Assembly (NCBI GenBank): GCA_905192625.1
Contig: CAJJLI010000176.1
Coordinates: forward strand, 1-5,712
Reading direction: 5' to 3'
DNA length: 5,712 nucleotides
Source of the DNA: an uncultured Clostridium sp.
GTDB taxonomy: Bacteria; Bacillota; Clostridia; Lachnospirales; Lachnospiraceae
Part shown: in pieces, positions 1-5,665 of the stretch
How the letters are laid out: each line of letters starts with the position of its first letter
Numbering within the stretch: the stretch's first letter is position 1
Notes under the pieces: generated by a model
Seen by the model: the letters and a program-made list of their open reading frames with translations, nothing else
What the model was told of the DNA's origin: nothing
The model's database searches: none
Translations under genes and position numbers: made by a program

Positions 1-14
1 GCTTTTAAATTCAT
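1..14 (-). CDS. 5' end of a gene running out of the window (first five codons only)
   Basis: A minus-strand ATG at 14-12 is followed by codons for Asn, Leu, Lys and Ala (M-N-L-K-A) before the window ends. An AAAGGA ribosome binding site lies at 23-28, eight bases upstream of the ATG, which is good spacing for a Firmicute. About 120 bases separate this start from the intrinsic terminator of the leader upstream. Five residues cannot identify a protein. The start is compatible with PyrR (pyrimidine attenuation regulator/uracil phosphoribosyltransferase), which from memory often begins with a similar M-N-x-K-A in Firmicutes, and the leader supports a pyrimidine gene. That remains inference; the next few hundred bases would settle it. 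Confidence 0.55.
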
Positions 15-133
15 TAAAATCTTCCTTTCTATCGGTGCTATTAATAAATTCATGGGTCATGAAGCACTATTCTTTTTGATCGGACAATTCACCCAAAAAC
101 AATTCATATTGAAATGACCGTGTCAATTCGGGC

Positions 134-169
134 AAAAAAAAATCTTGTCTGAATTTCCCAGACAAGATT
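134..169 (-). terminator. Strong Rho-independent terminator inside the leader
   Basis: A perfect 11-bp inverted repeat, AATCTTGTCTG (141-151) and CAGACAAGATT (159-169), encloses a 7-base loop. On the minus strand it runs directly into an uninterrupted T-tract (134-142). There is no T-tract on the other side, so it works only for minus-strand transcripts. It would end the leader RNA from the promoter at 265-293 and would also stop read-through from the ABC operon. Its 5' arm is the partner of the upstream antiterminator segment. Confidence 0.85.
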
Positions 170-258
170 ATATTCACATAAAATAAGGCATAGTTCTCCC
201 CTAACCTATGTATGACATCTTTCTGGCATCTCTGTACCAAGTTTAAAAACATCTTACT
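134..258 (-). promoter_or_regulatory. Attenuator-like 5' leader with PyrR-binding-loop-like hairpin
   Basis: The leader transcribed from about 258 to 134 can form three mutually exclusive structures. (1) A hairpin at 223-240 pairs UUGGUA with UGCCAG around a CAGAGA hexaloop. (2) The segment CCAGAAAGAU (217-226) can pair with AUCUUGUCUGG (158-168), ten pairs with one bulged G, an antiterminator that uses both the 3' arm of hairpin 1 and the 5' arm of the terminator. (3) The terminator itself lies at 134-169. A small hairpin, CAUAG/CUAUG with a G-rich loop (189-210), sits inside structure 2. This is the logic of pyr attenuators, where PyrR with UMP binds an anti-antiterminator. Against the PyrR consensus as I recall it (ARUCCNGNGAGGYU), the site GGUACAGAGAUGCC keeps the CNGNGA loop and the U-G wobble, and its deviations are paired (A-U to G-C, C-G to A-U). 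It could instead be an unrecognised riboswitch or a small RNA. Confidence 0.55.
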
Positions 259-264
259 TTCGAC

Positions 265-293
265 ATTGTATCATACAAGTTTTGGTGAATCAA
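265..293 (-). promoter_or_regulatory. Sigma-A-type promoter with extended -10, driving the leader RNA
   Basis: On the minus strand, TTGATT (288-293) is followed after 17 bases by TACAAT (265-270). A TGA directly before the -10 gives an extended TGn -10 element. The predicted start is near 258. The 40 or so bases upstream (about 299-340) are almost pure A-tracts on this strand, like an UP element, which suggests a strong basal promoter. This fits a gene controlled by premature termination rather than by initiation. Confidence 0.65.
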
Positions 294-453
294 TAACTAT
301 TTTTTCATTTTTATTTTATATTTGTTTATTCTTTTTTTATCATTTGAAATCACTCTTTTATTAGATGATTTTTCTAATATGTGTAGGTTATAGAAATAGT
401 TCTCTTATAAGTTCACTGAGACTTCGTTCGAATATTCAATTAAATCCTGTTCA
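294..453 (-). other. Spacer downstream of the ABC operon, no clear terminator
   Basis: This stretch between the stop of ABC half-transporter B and the leader promoter holds no supported gene. I looked for an intrinsic terminator for the efflux operon and found only weak structures, such as TTAGA/TCTAA with a 7-base loop around 365-381 and no proper U-tract. The half next to the promoter (about 299-340) is A-rich on the minus strand and probably serves as its upstream element. Efflux-operon transcripts may therefore read through to the leader terminator at 134-169. Confidence 0.5.
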
Positions 454-2310
454 TTAATCCAATTCAATTAATCCTGTGTATAGATTATAAAATCTACCTT
501 TTAGCTCTAGTAATTCCTCATGTCTACCACGCTCAATAATTTCACCTTGTTCAAGTACCATAATTGCATCTGCATTTCGAACCGTTGATAATCTATGGGC
601 AATGATAAATGTTGTTCTCTCCTTCATTAAGCGATCCATACCGCGTTCAATATGTTTCTCTGTTCTAGTATCAACAGAACTCGTCGCTTCATCCAATACA
701 AGAATTGGTGCCTTTGAAAGTGAAGCTCTTGCAATATTAAGGAGTTGTCGCTGTCCCTGGCTAAGATTTGACCCATCGCCTTCTAATACTGTATCATATC
801 CGTTGCTTAATCTCATAATGAAAGAATGGGCACTGGCTGTTTTTGCTGCTGCCTCAACTTCCTCATCGGTTGCATCTAAACGACCATAACGTATATTTTC
901 ACGAACCGTACCAGTAAAAAGATGTGTATCTTGTAGTACCATTGCTATATTCTTACGTAAGCTATCTTTTTTAATATTTTTAATTGGTACACCATCAATT
1001 GTAATTGAACCCGAATTAATATCATAAAAACGATTTAACAGATTGGTAATTGTAGTTTTACCAGCTCCTGTCGACCCAACAAAAGCAATCTTTTGCCCAG
1101 GGTTTGCATAAAGCGAGATGTTCTTAAGGATTGTTTTATCTTCATTGTATCCAAAGCTTACATCTTTTAAAATAACTTCGCCCTTCACATTGTTAAGTTC
1201 GACTGCACCTTCCACATCATCGGCTTCTGGTTCTTCATCCATGATTGAAAATACTCGTTCTGCACCAGCTAGGGCAGAAAATAATGTTGTAACTTGCTGT
1301 GATAATTCGTTGATTGGTCTGCTAAATTGTCTGGAATAATTTGCAAATACAGTTAAACCACCAACATCAAAGCCTCTTGTTATACATAAAACACTGCCTA
1401 CGCAAACCGTCAATGTATAATTAATCTGACTTAAGTTTCCAATGACTGGACCCATAATTCCACCGAAAAACTGTGCCTTTGTCTGCTTTTCTTTTAGTTC
1501 TTTGTTAAGTACATCAAATTGTTCTAATACTTTATCTTCATGACAAAATACTTTAATTTCTTTTTGTCCAGATACATGCTCTTCTATATACCCATTCATA
1601 GCACCAAGAGCAGCTTGTTGTCCAATAAAATATTTTCTACTATGCTTTGCAAGTGTACCAGCCGCTTTTGTTAAAACAGGTAGCATCAGCAAAGTTACTA
1701 AACTAAGCCATATATTTGTATAAATCATTAAAAACAATGTGCCTATGATTGTTATAAAACCTGAGAAAATCTGTACTACTGTCGTATTTAACATTTCACC
1801 AACGGCATCCACATCATTTGTAAATCGACTCATCAATTCTCCATGACTATTGGTGTCATAAAAACGCACTGGTAATTTCTGAACTTTACAAAATAAATCA
1901 TTACGAATTGTCTGCAACGATTTTTGTGAAATACCAATCATTATTCTCTGCTGCATGTATGTAGCAATTACACTTACTCCATAAATACAAGCCATAAGTA
2001 TTAACTTTTTAACTAAGGAAGCTGTAGCAGATAATAAAACTGCAGCTTTATCTGTACTAACTTGGTATTCTGAAAAACTCTCTCCCAATCCATTGATAAT
2101 TGGTCGTAGCATATAAGAACCAGATAAGTTTGCAACTGTAGCTAATATTACACAGCAGAATACTAATATTAATTTTAAACGATCTTGTTCAAGGTATTTT
2201 AATAAGCGTTTTAGTGTCGCTTTTGTATTTTTAGGCTTTCCTCCTGGACCTTGCGCTCTTGGTCCTGGTCCAAACCCTTTCATTGCAGGTGCTTGATTGT
2301 CTTTACTCAT
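454..2310 (-). CDS. ABC exporter half-transporter B (catalytically competent subunit of a heterodimer)
   Basis: This 618-residue protein is an ABC exporter half-transporter with an N-terminal membrane domain fused to an ATPase domain, acting in the cytoplasmic membrane. After a Gly/Pro-rich cytoplasmic tail (residues 10-27), about six membrane segments span residues 45-345. The ATPase domain follows: Tyr388 as likely A-loop, Walker A GSTGAGKTT (412-420), Q-loop Gln460, signature LSQGQ (516-520), Walker B ILVLDE with catalytic Glu541, D-loop SSVD and switch His572. All catalytic residues are intact, but Gln replaces the first Gly of the LSGGQ signature. This is the pattern of the TM288/LmrD/BmrD-type partner. 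Its ATG overlaps the upstream stop by one base (TAATG) with an AGGAGG site at 2318-2323, indicating translational coupling. Substrate is unknown; the MarR neighbour points to drugs or other toxic amphiphiles. Confidence 0.93.
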   Translation of the reverse strand: MSKDNQAPAMKGFGPGPRAQGPGGKPKNTKATLKRLLKYLEQDRLKLILVFCCVILATVANLSGSYMLRPIINGLGESFSEYQVSTDKAAVLLSATASLVKKLILMACIYGVSVIATYMQQRIMIGISQKSLQTIRNDLFCKVQKLPVRFYDTNSHGELMSRFTNDVDAVGEMLNTTVVQIFSGFITIIGTLFLMIYTNIWLSLVTLLMLPVLTKAAGTLAKHSRKYFIGQQAALGAMNGYIEEHVSGQKEIKVFCHEDKVLEQFDVLNKELKEKQTKAQFFGGIMGPVIGNLSQINYTLTVCVGSVLCITRGFDVGGLTVFANYSRQFSRPINELSQQVTTLFSALAGAERVFSIMDEEPEADDVEGAVELNNVKGEVILKDVSFGYNEDKTILKNISLYANPGQKIAFVGSTGAGKTTITNLLNRFYDINSGSITIDGVPIKNIKKDSLRKNIAMVLQDTHLFTGTVRENIRYGRLDATDEEVEAAAKTASAHSFIMRLSNGYDTVLEGDGSNLSQGQRQLLNIARASLSKAPILVLDEATSSVDTRTEKHIERGMDRLMKERTTFIIAHRLSTVRNADAIMVLEQGEIIERGRHEELLELKGRFYNLYTGLIELD

Positions 2311-4040
2311 TACCCTACCTCCTTTTCATTTTGTGAATAATAAATCTCTTGGTAAGGTACACACTCTTTCATAAGTTCCTCATGTTTGCCAATTGCAACA
2401 ATCTTGCCTTCATCCATAACTATAATGTTATCCGCATCTTTCACAGAGTTGATACGTTGTGCAATAATGAATTTTGTTGTATCCTTTAGTGCCCCTTTAA
2501 AGCTTTCTCTAATCTTAGCTTCTGTTGCCGTGTCTACTGCACTTGTACTATCATCTAAAATCAATATTTTTGGCTTCTTTAATAATGCTCTAGCAATACA
2601 TAAACGTTGTTTTTGTCCACCACTGACATTAACACCGCCTTGTTCTAACTGAGTTTCATACTTATCTTTAAACAAAGAAACGAATCCGTCCGCCTGTGCA
2701 CTATTTGCAGCAATTTTAATATCCTCATCAGAGGCATTTTCATCGCCCCATTTTAAATTTTCCTCTATTGTTCCTGAAAATAGCACATTTTTTTGTAATA
2801 CCATACCTATACTGCTTCGTAGATTTCTAAGTGAATACTCTTTTACATTAACACCATCTACTAACACTTCACCTTCATCTGCATCATAAAGCCTTGGAAT
2901 TAATTGAACCAAGCTTGTTTTACCACTACCAGTAGAACCAATAATCCCAATAATCTCTCCTGGATTCGCCGTGAAATTAATATGTTCTAATACAGATGCC
3001 TCTCTGTCTTTATAATAGCGGAATGACACATTTTTAAACTCAACTTTCCCTTTTGTTACTTTTGCTTCTTTTTTTGTTGCAAATTCATCTGTTAAATCAA
3101 TATTCGTATCCAATACTTCACCAATACGATTTGCACTTGCTAGGGCACGGGAACTTTGTAATAAAATCATTGCTAACATCATAAGTGACATAAGTATTTG
3201 AACAATATATGTAGTAAATGCCATCAAATCTGCAACATCCATGTCACCAACGAGAATTTGTTTTCCACCAAACCAAACAACTGCTAATGTTGTAATATTC
3301 ATGGCTAACGACATCAATGGCATATTAAAAATAACTATTTTAAATGCATTCAAACCAGCATCCTTTAGTTCTCCATTTGCTTTTGCAAACTTAGCTTCCT
3401 CAAAATCACCTCTTACAAATGATTTTACTACTCGTACATTCGTTAAGCTCTCTTGAATGGTTGAGTTTACCCTATCGATTTTTGTTTGCATTTTACTAAA
3501 TCTAGGATACGCAGTCTTAATAAGTATAAATAGACTAAGTGCTAAGATTGGTACAACAACACAGATAACTGCCGCCAATTCTATATTAATTGTAAATGCC
3601 ATAATAATTGCACCAATTAACATACCTGGAGAACGAAGTAACATAATAAGTGCCATTCTTATTACATTTTGCAATTGTGTTATATCATTTGTTAATCTTG
3701 TTACTAGGGATCCCGTACTAAAAGTATCTATATTTGCAAAGGAAAAATCTTGTACCTTTTTAAAAATATCTTTTCTTAAAAGATAAGAAAATCCATTTGC
3801 TGCTTTTGTACTAAAGTATCCGCCACCGACACCTCCACACATCATAATCATTGTTGTTGCTATCATAACAAGCCCCATACCTAATACATAGCTGGTATTT
3901 TTAGGCACTACACCATGCTTTATAATCAGTGACATAAAATATGGTAGTAAAACTTCACCGACAACCTCAGTTAACATTAGGATTGGCCCGAGAATGAAAT
4001 AGCGTATATTTGGTTTTATATACTTTGTATATCGTTTCAT
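2310..4040 (-). CDS. ABC exporter half-transporter A (degenerate-site subunit of a heterodimer)
   Basis: This 576-residue membrane-plus-ATPase fusion has about six membrane segments in residues 12-295 and an ATPase domain from about residue 330. Motifs are Walker A GSTGSGKTS (368-376), Q-loop Gln416, canonical signature VSGGQ (472-476), Walker B ILILDD (492-497) and D-loop SAVD. The residue after Walker B is Asp497 instead of the catalytic Glu, and the switch-loop position is Gln528 (IIAQR) instead of His. This is the TM287/LmrC/BmrC pattern: its own site should bind ATP but hydrolyse it poorly, while its intact signature completes the active site of partner B. Length matches TM287-type subunits. 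It starts 111 bases after marR, with an AGAAAAGG ribosome binding site at 4047-4054. I saw no convincing promoter or terminator in that gap, so it is probably co-transcribed with marR. Confidence 0.93.
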   Translation of the reverse strand: MKRYTKYIKPNIRYFILGPILMLTEVVGEVLLPYFMSLIIKHGVVPKNTSYVLGMGLVMIATTMIMMCGGVGGGYFSTKAANGFSYLLRKDIFKKVQDFSFANIDTFSTGSLVTRLTNDITQLQNVIRMALIMLLRSPGMLIGAIIMAFTINIELAAVICVVVPILALSLFILIKTAYPRFSKMQTKIDRVNSTIQESLTNVRVVKSFVRGDFEEAKFAKANGELKDAGLNAFKIVIFNMPLMSLAMNITTLAVVWFGGKQILVGDMDVADLMAFTTYIVQILMSLMMLAMILLQSSRALASANRIGEVLDTNIDLTDEFATKKEAKVTKGKVEFKNVSFRYYKDREASVLEHINFTANPGEIIGIIGSTGSGKTSLVQLIPRLYDADEGEVLVDGVNVKEYSLRNLRSSIGMVLQKNVLFSGTIEENLKWGDENASDEDIKIAANSAQADGFVSLFKDKYETQLEQGGVNVSGGQKQRLCIARALLKKPKILILDDSTSAVDTATEAKIRESFKGALKDTTKFIIAQRINSVKDADNIIVMDEGKIVAIGKHEELMKECVPYQEIYYSQNEKEVG

Positions 4041-4151
4041 ACTTTACCTTTTCTAAGAGTTAATACTTTGTATCCTCTTGCCTTTCTATTTTTTAATTTT
4101 ATATGTTTGTACTTGTAACTATCTTGTGTTTTCAATAGCTTTATTTCACAT

Positions 4152-4619
4152 TTACTGCTTGCTTTCATCCTCAATTGGTAATTGTATCTCGCCAAGATTC
4201 TTTTTTATACGAATCATAAAATCTTGTAACTGCAATAATTCATCTGCAGAAAAATCCTGAAACATAACTTTATCAATGGAACGAAATATGCGTATACTAT
4301 CTTTTACAATCGATTCACCTTTTTGTGTTATCTCAATCTTATTAAATCGATTGTCCGTTTCATCGACTATTTTTTCAATATATCCACCTTTTTCAAGTTT
4401 TTTAAGAGACACTGCGACTGTTGCCGGCGCTACCTCCATTCCCTCTGCAATCTCTGTTTGAGACTGATTTAAATTCCTTGAGATATACATAAGTAATTGA
4501 TGCTGACTCCGATACACACCTGTGTCTTGAAAACATTGTTCAACAATACGGCGGTGAGCATGATTTGCACTTTTCATTTCTTTCACAGTAGTTCTTAAAA
4601 GGTCCTCCGATTTTTCCAT
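4152..4619 (-). CDS. MarR-family transcriptional regulator, probable repressor of the efflux operon
   Basis: This 155-residue protein is a typical single-domain MarR regulator, a homodimeric winged-helix repressor whose DNA binding is usually relieved by small ligands. Helices at both ends form the dimer interface. The winged helix-turn-helix spans about residues 36-98: NQSQTEIAEGMEV (51-63), recognition helix APATVAVSLKKLEKGGYI (64-81) and wing with the family-like DETDNRFNKIEIT (86-98). A single cysteine (Cys29) is present, but nothing indicates redox sensing. The ATG was chosen for its GGAAAGG site (4629-4635), nine bases upstream; the next upstream in-phase option meets a stop. It is the first gene of an operon with the two ABC genes, and palindromes in the promoter region are likely its operators, implying autoregulation. 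Confidence 0.92.
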   Translation of the reverse strand: MEKSEDLLRTTVKEMKSANHAHRRIVEQCFQDTGVYRSQHQLLMYISRNLNQSQTEIAEGMEVAPATVAVSLKKLEKGGYIEKIVDETDNRFNKIEITQKGESIVKDSIRIFRSIDKVMFQDFSADELLQLQDFMIRIKKNLGEIQLPIEDESKQ

Positions 4620-4800
4620 GATTCATTTCCTTTCCAACATCCATCATTCACACAGAAATTTTGCATACTACTTTTGACTATTCACTCACTTGGTAAGCAT
4701 ATATGATTCGCATTTCTTTATAGAATGATAGCCAATTTAATACTTTGATAACTAGCGATTAGATACCCGATTCCTTGTTGTACAATGATTGGTCACCTAT
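4620..4800 (-). other. Long untranslated leader of the marR-ABC operon
   Basis: If transcription starts at either promoter proposed near 4878 or 4921, the marR message carries about 260-300 untranslated bases. This portion contains no supported gene; the best small frame encodes only 11 residues (start near 4713) and lacks a ribosome binding site. No known riboswitch pattern was recognised. A weaker alternative promoter, TTGTAC followed by TCTAAT, lies around 4760-4790 and would shorten the leader. Confidence 0.4.
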
Positions 4801-4806
4801 AAATAA

Positions 4807-4818
4807 GTAGCTAGCTAA
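4807..4818. promoter_or_regulatory. MarR-type operator candidate, distal site
   Basis: GTAGCTAGCTAA contains a perfect 10-bp palindrome, TAGCTAGCTA (4808-4817). It shares its core with the palindrome at 4865-4876 and with the SlyA-type consensus TTAGCAAGCTAA known for some MarR-family proteins. It lies within the predicted untranslated leader, roughly 60 bases after the start at 4878. Confidence 0.5.
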
Positions 4819-4834
4819 TTATTTGAGCGATTAC

Positions 4835-4855
4835 TTAGTTAGCTAATAATTAGCT
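4835..4855. promoter_or_regulatory. MarR-type operator candidate, central double site
   Basis: Two overlapping elements sit here. TTAGTTAGCTAA (4835-4846) matches the SlyA-type consensus at 10 of 12 positions. AGCTAAT and ATTAGCT (4841-4847, 4849-4855) form a perfect 7-bp inverted repeat around one central base. The site could bind one or two dimers of the adjacent MarR protein. Confidence 0.5.
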
Positions 4856-4864
4856 TTATAATAG

Positions 4865-4876
4865 TTAGCTAGCTAA
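4865..4876. promoter_or_regulatory. MarR-type operator candidate, promoter-proximal site
   Basis: TTAGCTAGCTAA is a perfect 12-bp palindrome and differs at one position from the SlyA-type consensus TTAGCAAGCTAA. It begins within about two bases of the start site predicted for the promoter at 4885-4913, so a bound MarR dimer would block polymerase. This is the best of the repeated sites. Confidence 0.65.
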
Positions 4877-4884
4877 TCTTTTAT

Positions 4885-4913
4885 ATTATAATACGATTAC
4901 TCTAAATTTACAA
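4885..4913 (-). promoter_or_regulatory. Proximal promoter of the marR-ABC operon
   Basis: On the minus strand, TTGTAA (4908-4913) and a perfect TATAAT (4885-4890) are 17 bases apart. The predicted start is near 4878, directly before the palindrome at 4865-4876. It lies downstream of the leuD terminator, as expected for an independent operon promoter. Confidence 0.6.
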
Positions 4914-4927
4914 GCATAAGCTTCTAA

Positions 4928-4956
4928 ATTATAATACATTCAATTCCATTTCCCAA
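4928..4956 (-). promoter_or_regulatory. Distal tandem promoter of the marR-ABC operon
   Basis: A second 17-base-spaced pair, TTGGGA (4951-4956) and perfect TATAAT (4928-4933), lies 43 bases upstream of the proximal promoter. Its -35 box abuts the U-tract end of the leuD terminator. It is as good by consensus as the proximal one, but AT-rich DNA makes chance TATAAT matches common. Confidence 0.4.
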
Positions 4957-5023
4957 TAAAAACAGCTCTGAAACTAGTAAGTAGCTGGTTCAAAAAGAAC
5001 CCACCAAACACTTGTACAGAGCT
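4957..5023 (-). terminator. Long imperfect-hairpin terminator after leuD
   Basis: On the minus strand, AGCTCTG (5017-5023) pairs with CAGAGCT (4964-4970), followed by GTTTTTA (4957-4963). Inside this base the sequence folds further through several mismatches to an apical GGTTC/GAACC stem with a T5 loop (about 4987-5001). The whole arm is about 25-28 pairs long. It begins about 50 bases after the leuD stop and is oriented to end that transcript. Confidence 0.75.
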
Positions 5024-5071
5024 TAAAATTTGTAGAAATACGGACTTATTTCATATTAATTTTTTAATAAA

Positions 5072-5563
5072 TTATGCATTTTTCTGATTAATATAATTCA
5101 TTAATCCTTCTGCCTTAATTATTTTTTGCATGAATTCAGGAAACGCTTGCCCCTGGAATTCCATTCCTTTGGTTTTGTTATAGATTTTTCCACTATCAAA
5201 ATCAATCTCGACTTCATCCCCGGCATCAATTGCTTTTGCTGCCTCTGGACATTCTATAATAGGAAGCCCAATATTGATTGCATTACGATAAAAAATACGT
5301 GCAAAGGTCTCTGCTATAACACAGCTAATTCCAGCTGCTTTTATAGCTATCGGTGCGTGTTCTCTAGATGAACCGCAGCCAAAATTCTTGTTGGCTACCA
5401 TGATATCACCAGGTTTTACACGATTAACAAAGTCTTTATCAATATCCTCCATGCATTTTTTTGCAAGTTCCTTTGGATCGGAGGAATTTAAATATCTAGC
5501 AGGAATGATAACATCCGTATCTACATTATCTCCATATTTATGAACTAATCCATACGCTTTCAT
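5072..5563 (-). CDS. leuD: 3-isopropylmalate dehydratase small subunit
   Basis: This 163-residue protein is the swivel-domain subunit of isopropylmalate isomerase, which pairs with LeuC (carrying the 4Fe-4S cluster) to convert 2-isopropylmalate to 3-isopropylmalate in leucine biosynthesis in the cytoplasm. Diagnostic segments are [15 protein letters not shown] (residues 12-26), [14 protein letters not shown] with the substrate-binding GSSREHAP (60-73), and [17 protein letters not shown] (88-104). The length matches the short bacterial/archaeal LeuD form, not the roughly 200-residue proteobacterial form. The segment after ARYL reads NSSD, unlike the YLRT motif reported for homoaconitase small subunits, so leucine synthesis is preferred; related dehydratases such as dimethylmalate dehydratase are less likely. 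AAGGAG at 5572-5577, eight bases upstream, fixes the start. No leuC end is visible in the 149 bases upstream. Confidence 0.93.
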   Translation of the reverse strand: MKAYGLVHKYGDNVDTDVIIPARYLNSSDPKELAKKCMEDIDKDFVNRVKPGDIMVANKNFGCGSSREHAPIAIKAAGISCVIAETFARIFYRNAINIGLPIIECPEAAKAIDAGDEVEIDFDSGKIYNKTKGMEFQGQAFPEFMQKIIKAEGLMNYINQKNA

Positions 5564-5626
5564 GACACAATCTCCTTTACGTTACGTTCTGAAACTTTAA
5601 CTAAGCCATTCCATTTACACCACTTA

Positions 5627-5656
5627 TTTATAGATTTAATTCCTTACGTTTTTCAA
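5627..5656 (-). promoter_or_regulatory. Candidate leuD promoter
   Basis: TTGAAA (5651-5656) and TATAAA (5627-5632) are 18 bases apart on the minus strand, each matching consensus at five of six positions. The predicted start is near 5620, giving a leader of about 57 bases before leuD. All three minus-strand frames upstream meet stop codons (TGA, TAA, TAG) within about 60 bases of the window edge, so this stretch appears non-coding. Confidence 0.5.
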
Positions 5657-5665
5657 ATACGTAAG
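5643..5665. repeat. Inverted repeat centred on the leuD -35 box
   Basis: CTTACGT (5643-5649) and ACGTAAG (5659-5665) form a perfect 7-bp inverted repeat with a 9-base spacer. The spacer contains the -35 hexamer proposed for leuD. No T-tract follows on either strand, so it is not a terminator. A regulator-binding site is plausible; the regulator is unknown. Confidence 0.45.

Noticed and set aside
364..456. About 30-codon plus-strand frame downstream of the ABC operon
   Set aside because: There is no ribosome binding site or promoter, and the composition is typical of AT-rich spacer.
602..3786. Several open frames of 70-110 codons on the plus strand within the two ABC genes
   Set aside because: They lie entirely opposite well-supported, motif-rich ABC coding sequence, lack ribosome binding sites and show no recognisable protein features.
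4078..4461. Plus-strand open frames overlapping marR
   Set aside because: They are antisense to a clear MarR coding region, and their low-complexity translations look like reverse-strand artefacts.
4680..4715. 11-codon upstream frame in the marR leader
   Set aside because: There is no ribosome binding site, no regulatory codon run, and no associated hairpin or terminator.
4801..4880. Repeats read as a CRISPR-like or mobile-element end
   Set aside because: The repeats are short palindromes of about 12 bp without regular unique spacers, target-site duplications or a transposase. A MarR operator cluster explains them better.
5126..5371. 81-codon plus-strand open frame
   Set aside because: It is antisense to leuD, whose motifs are unambiguous on the minus strand.
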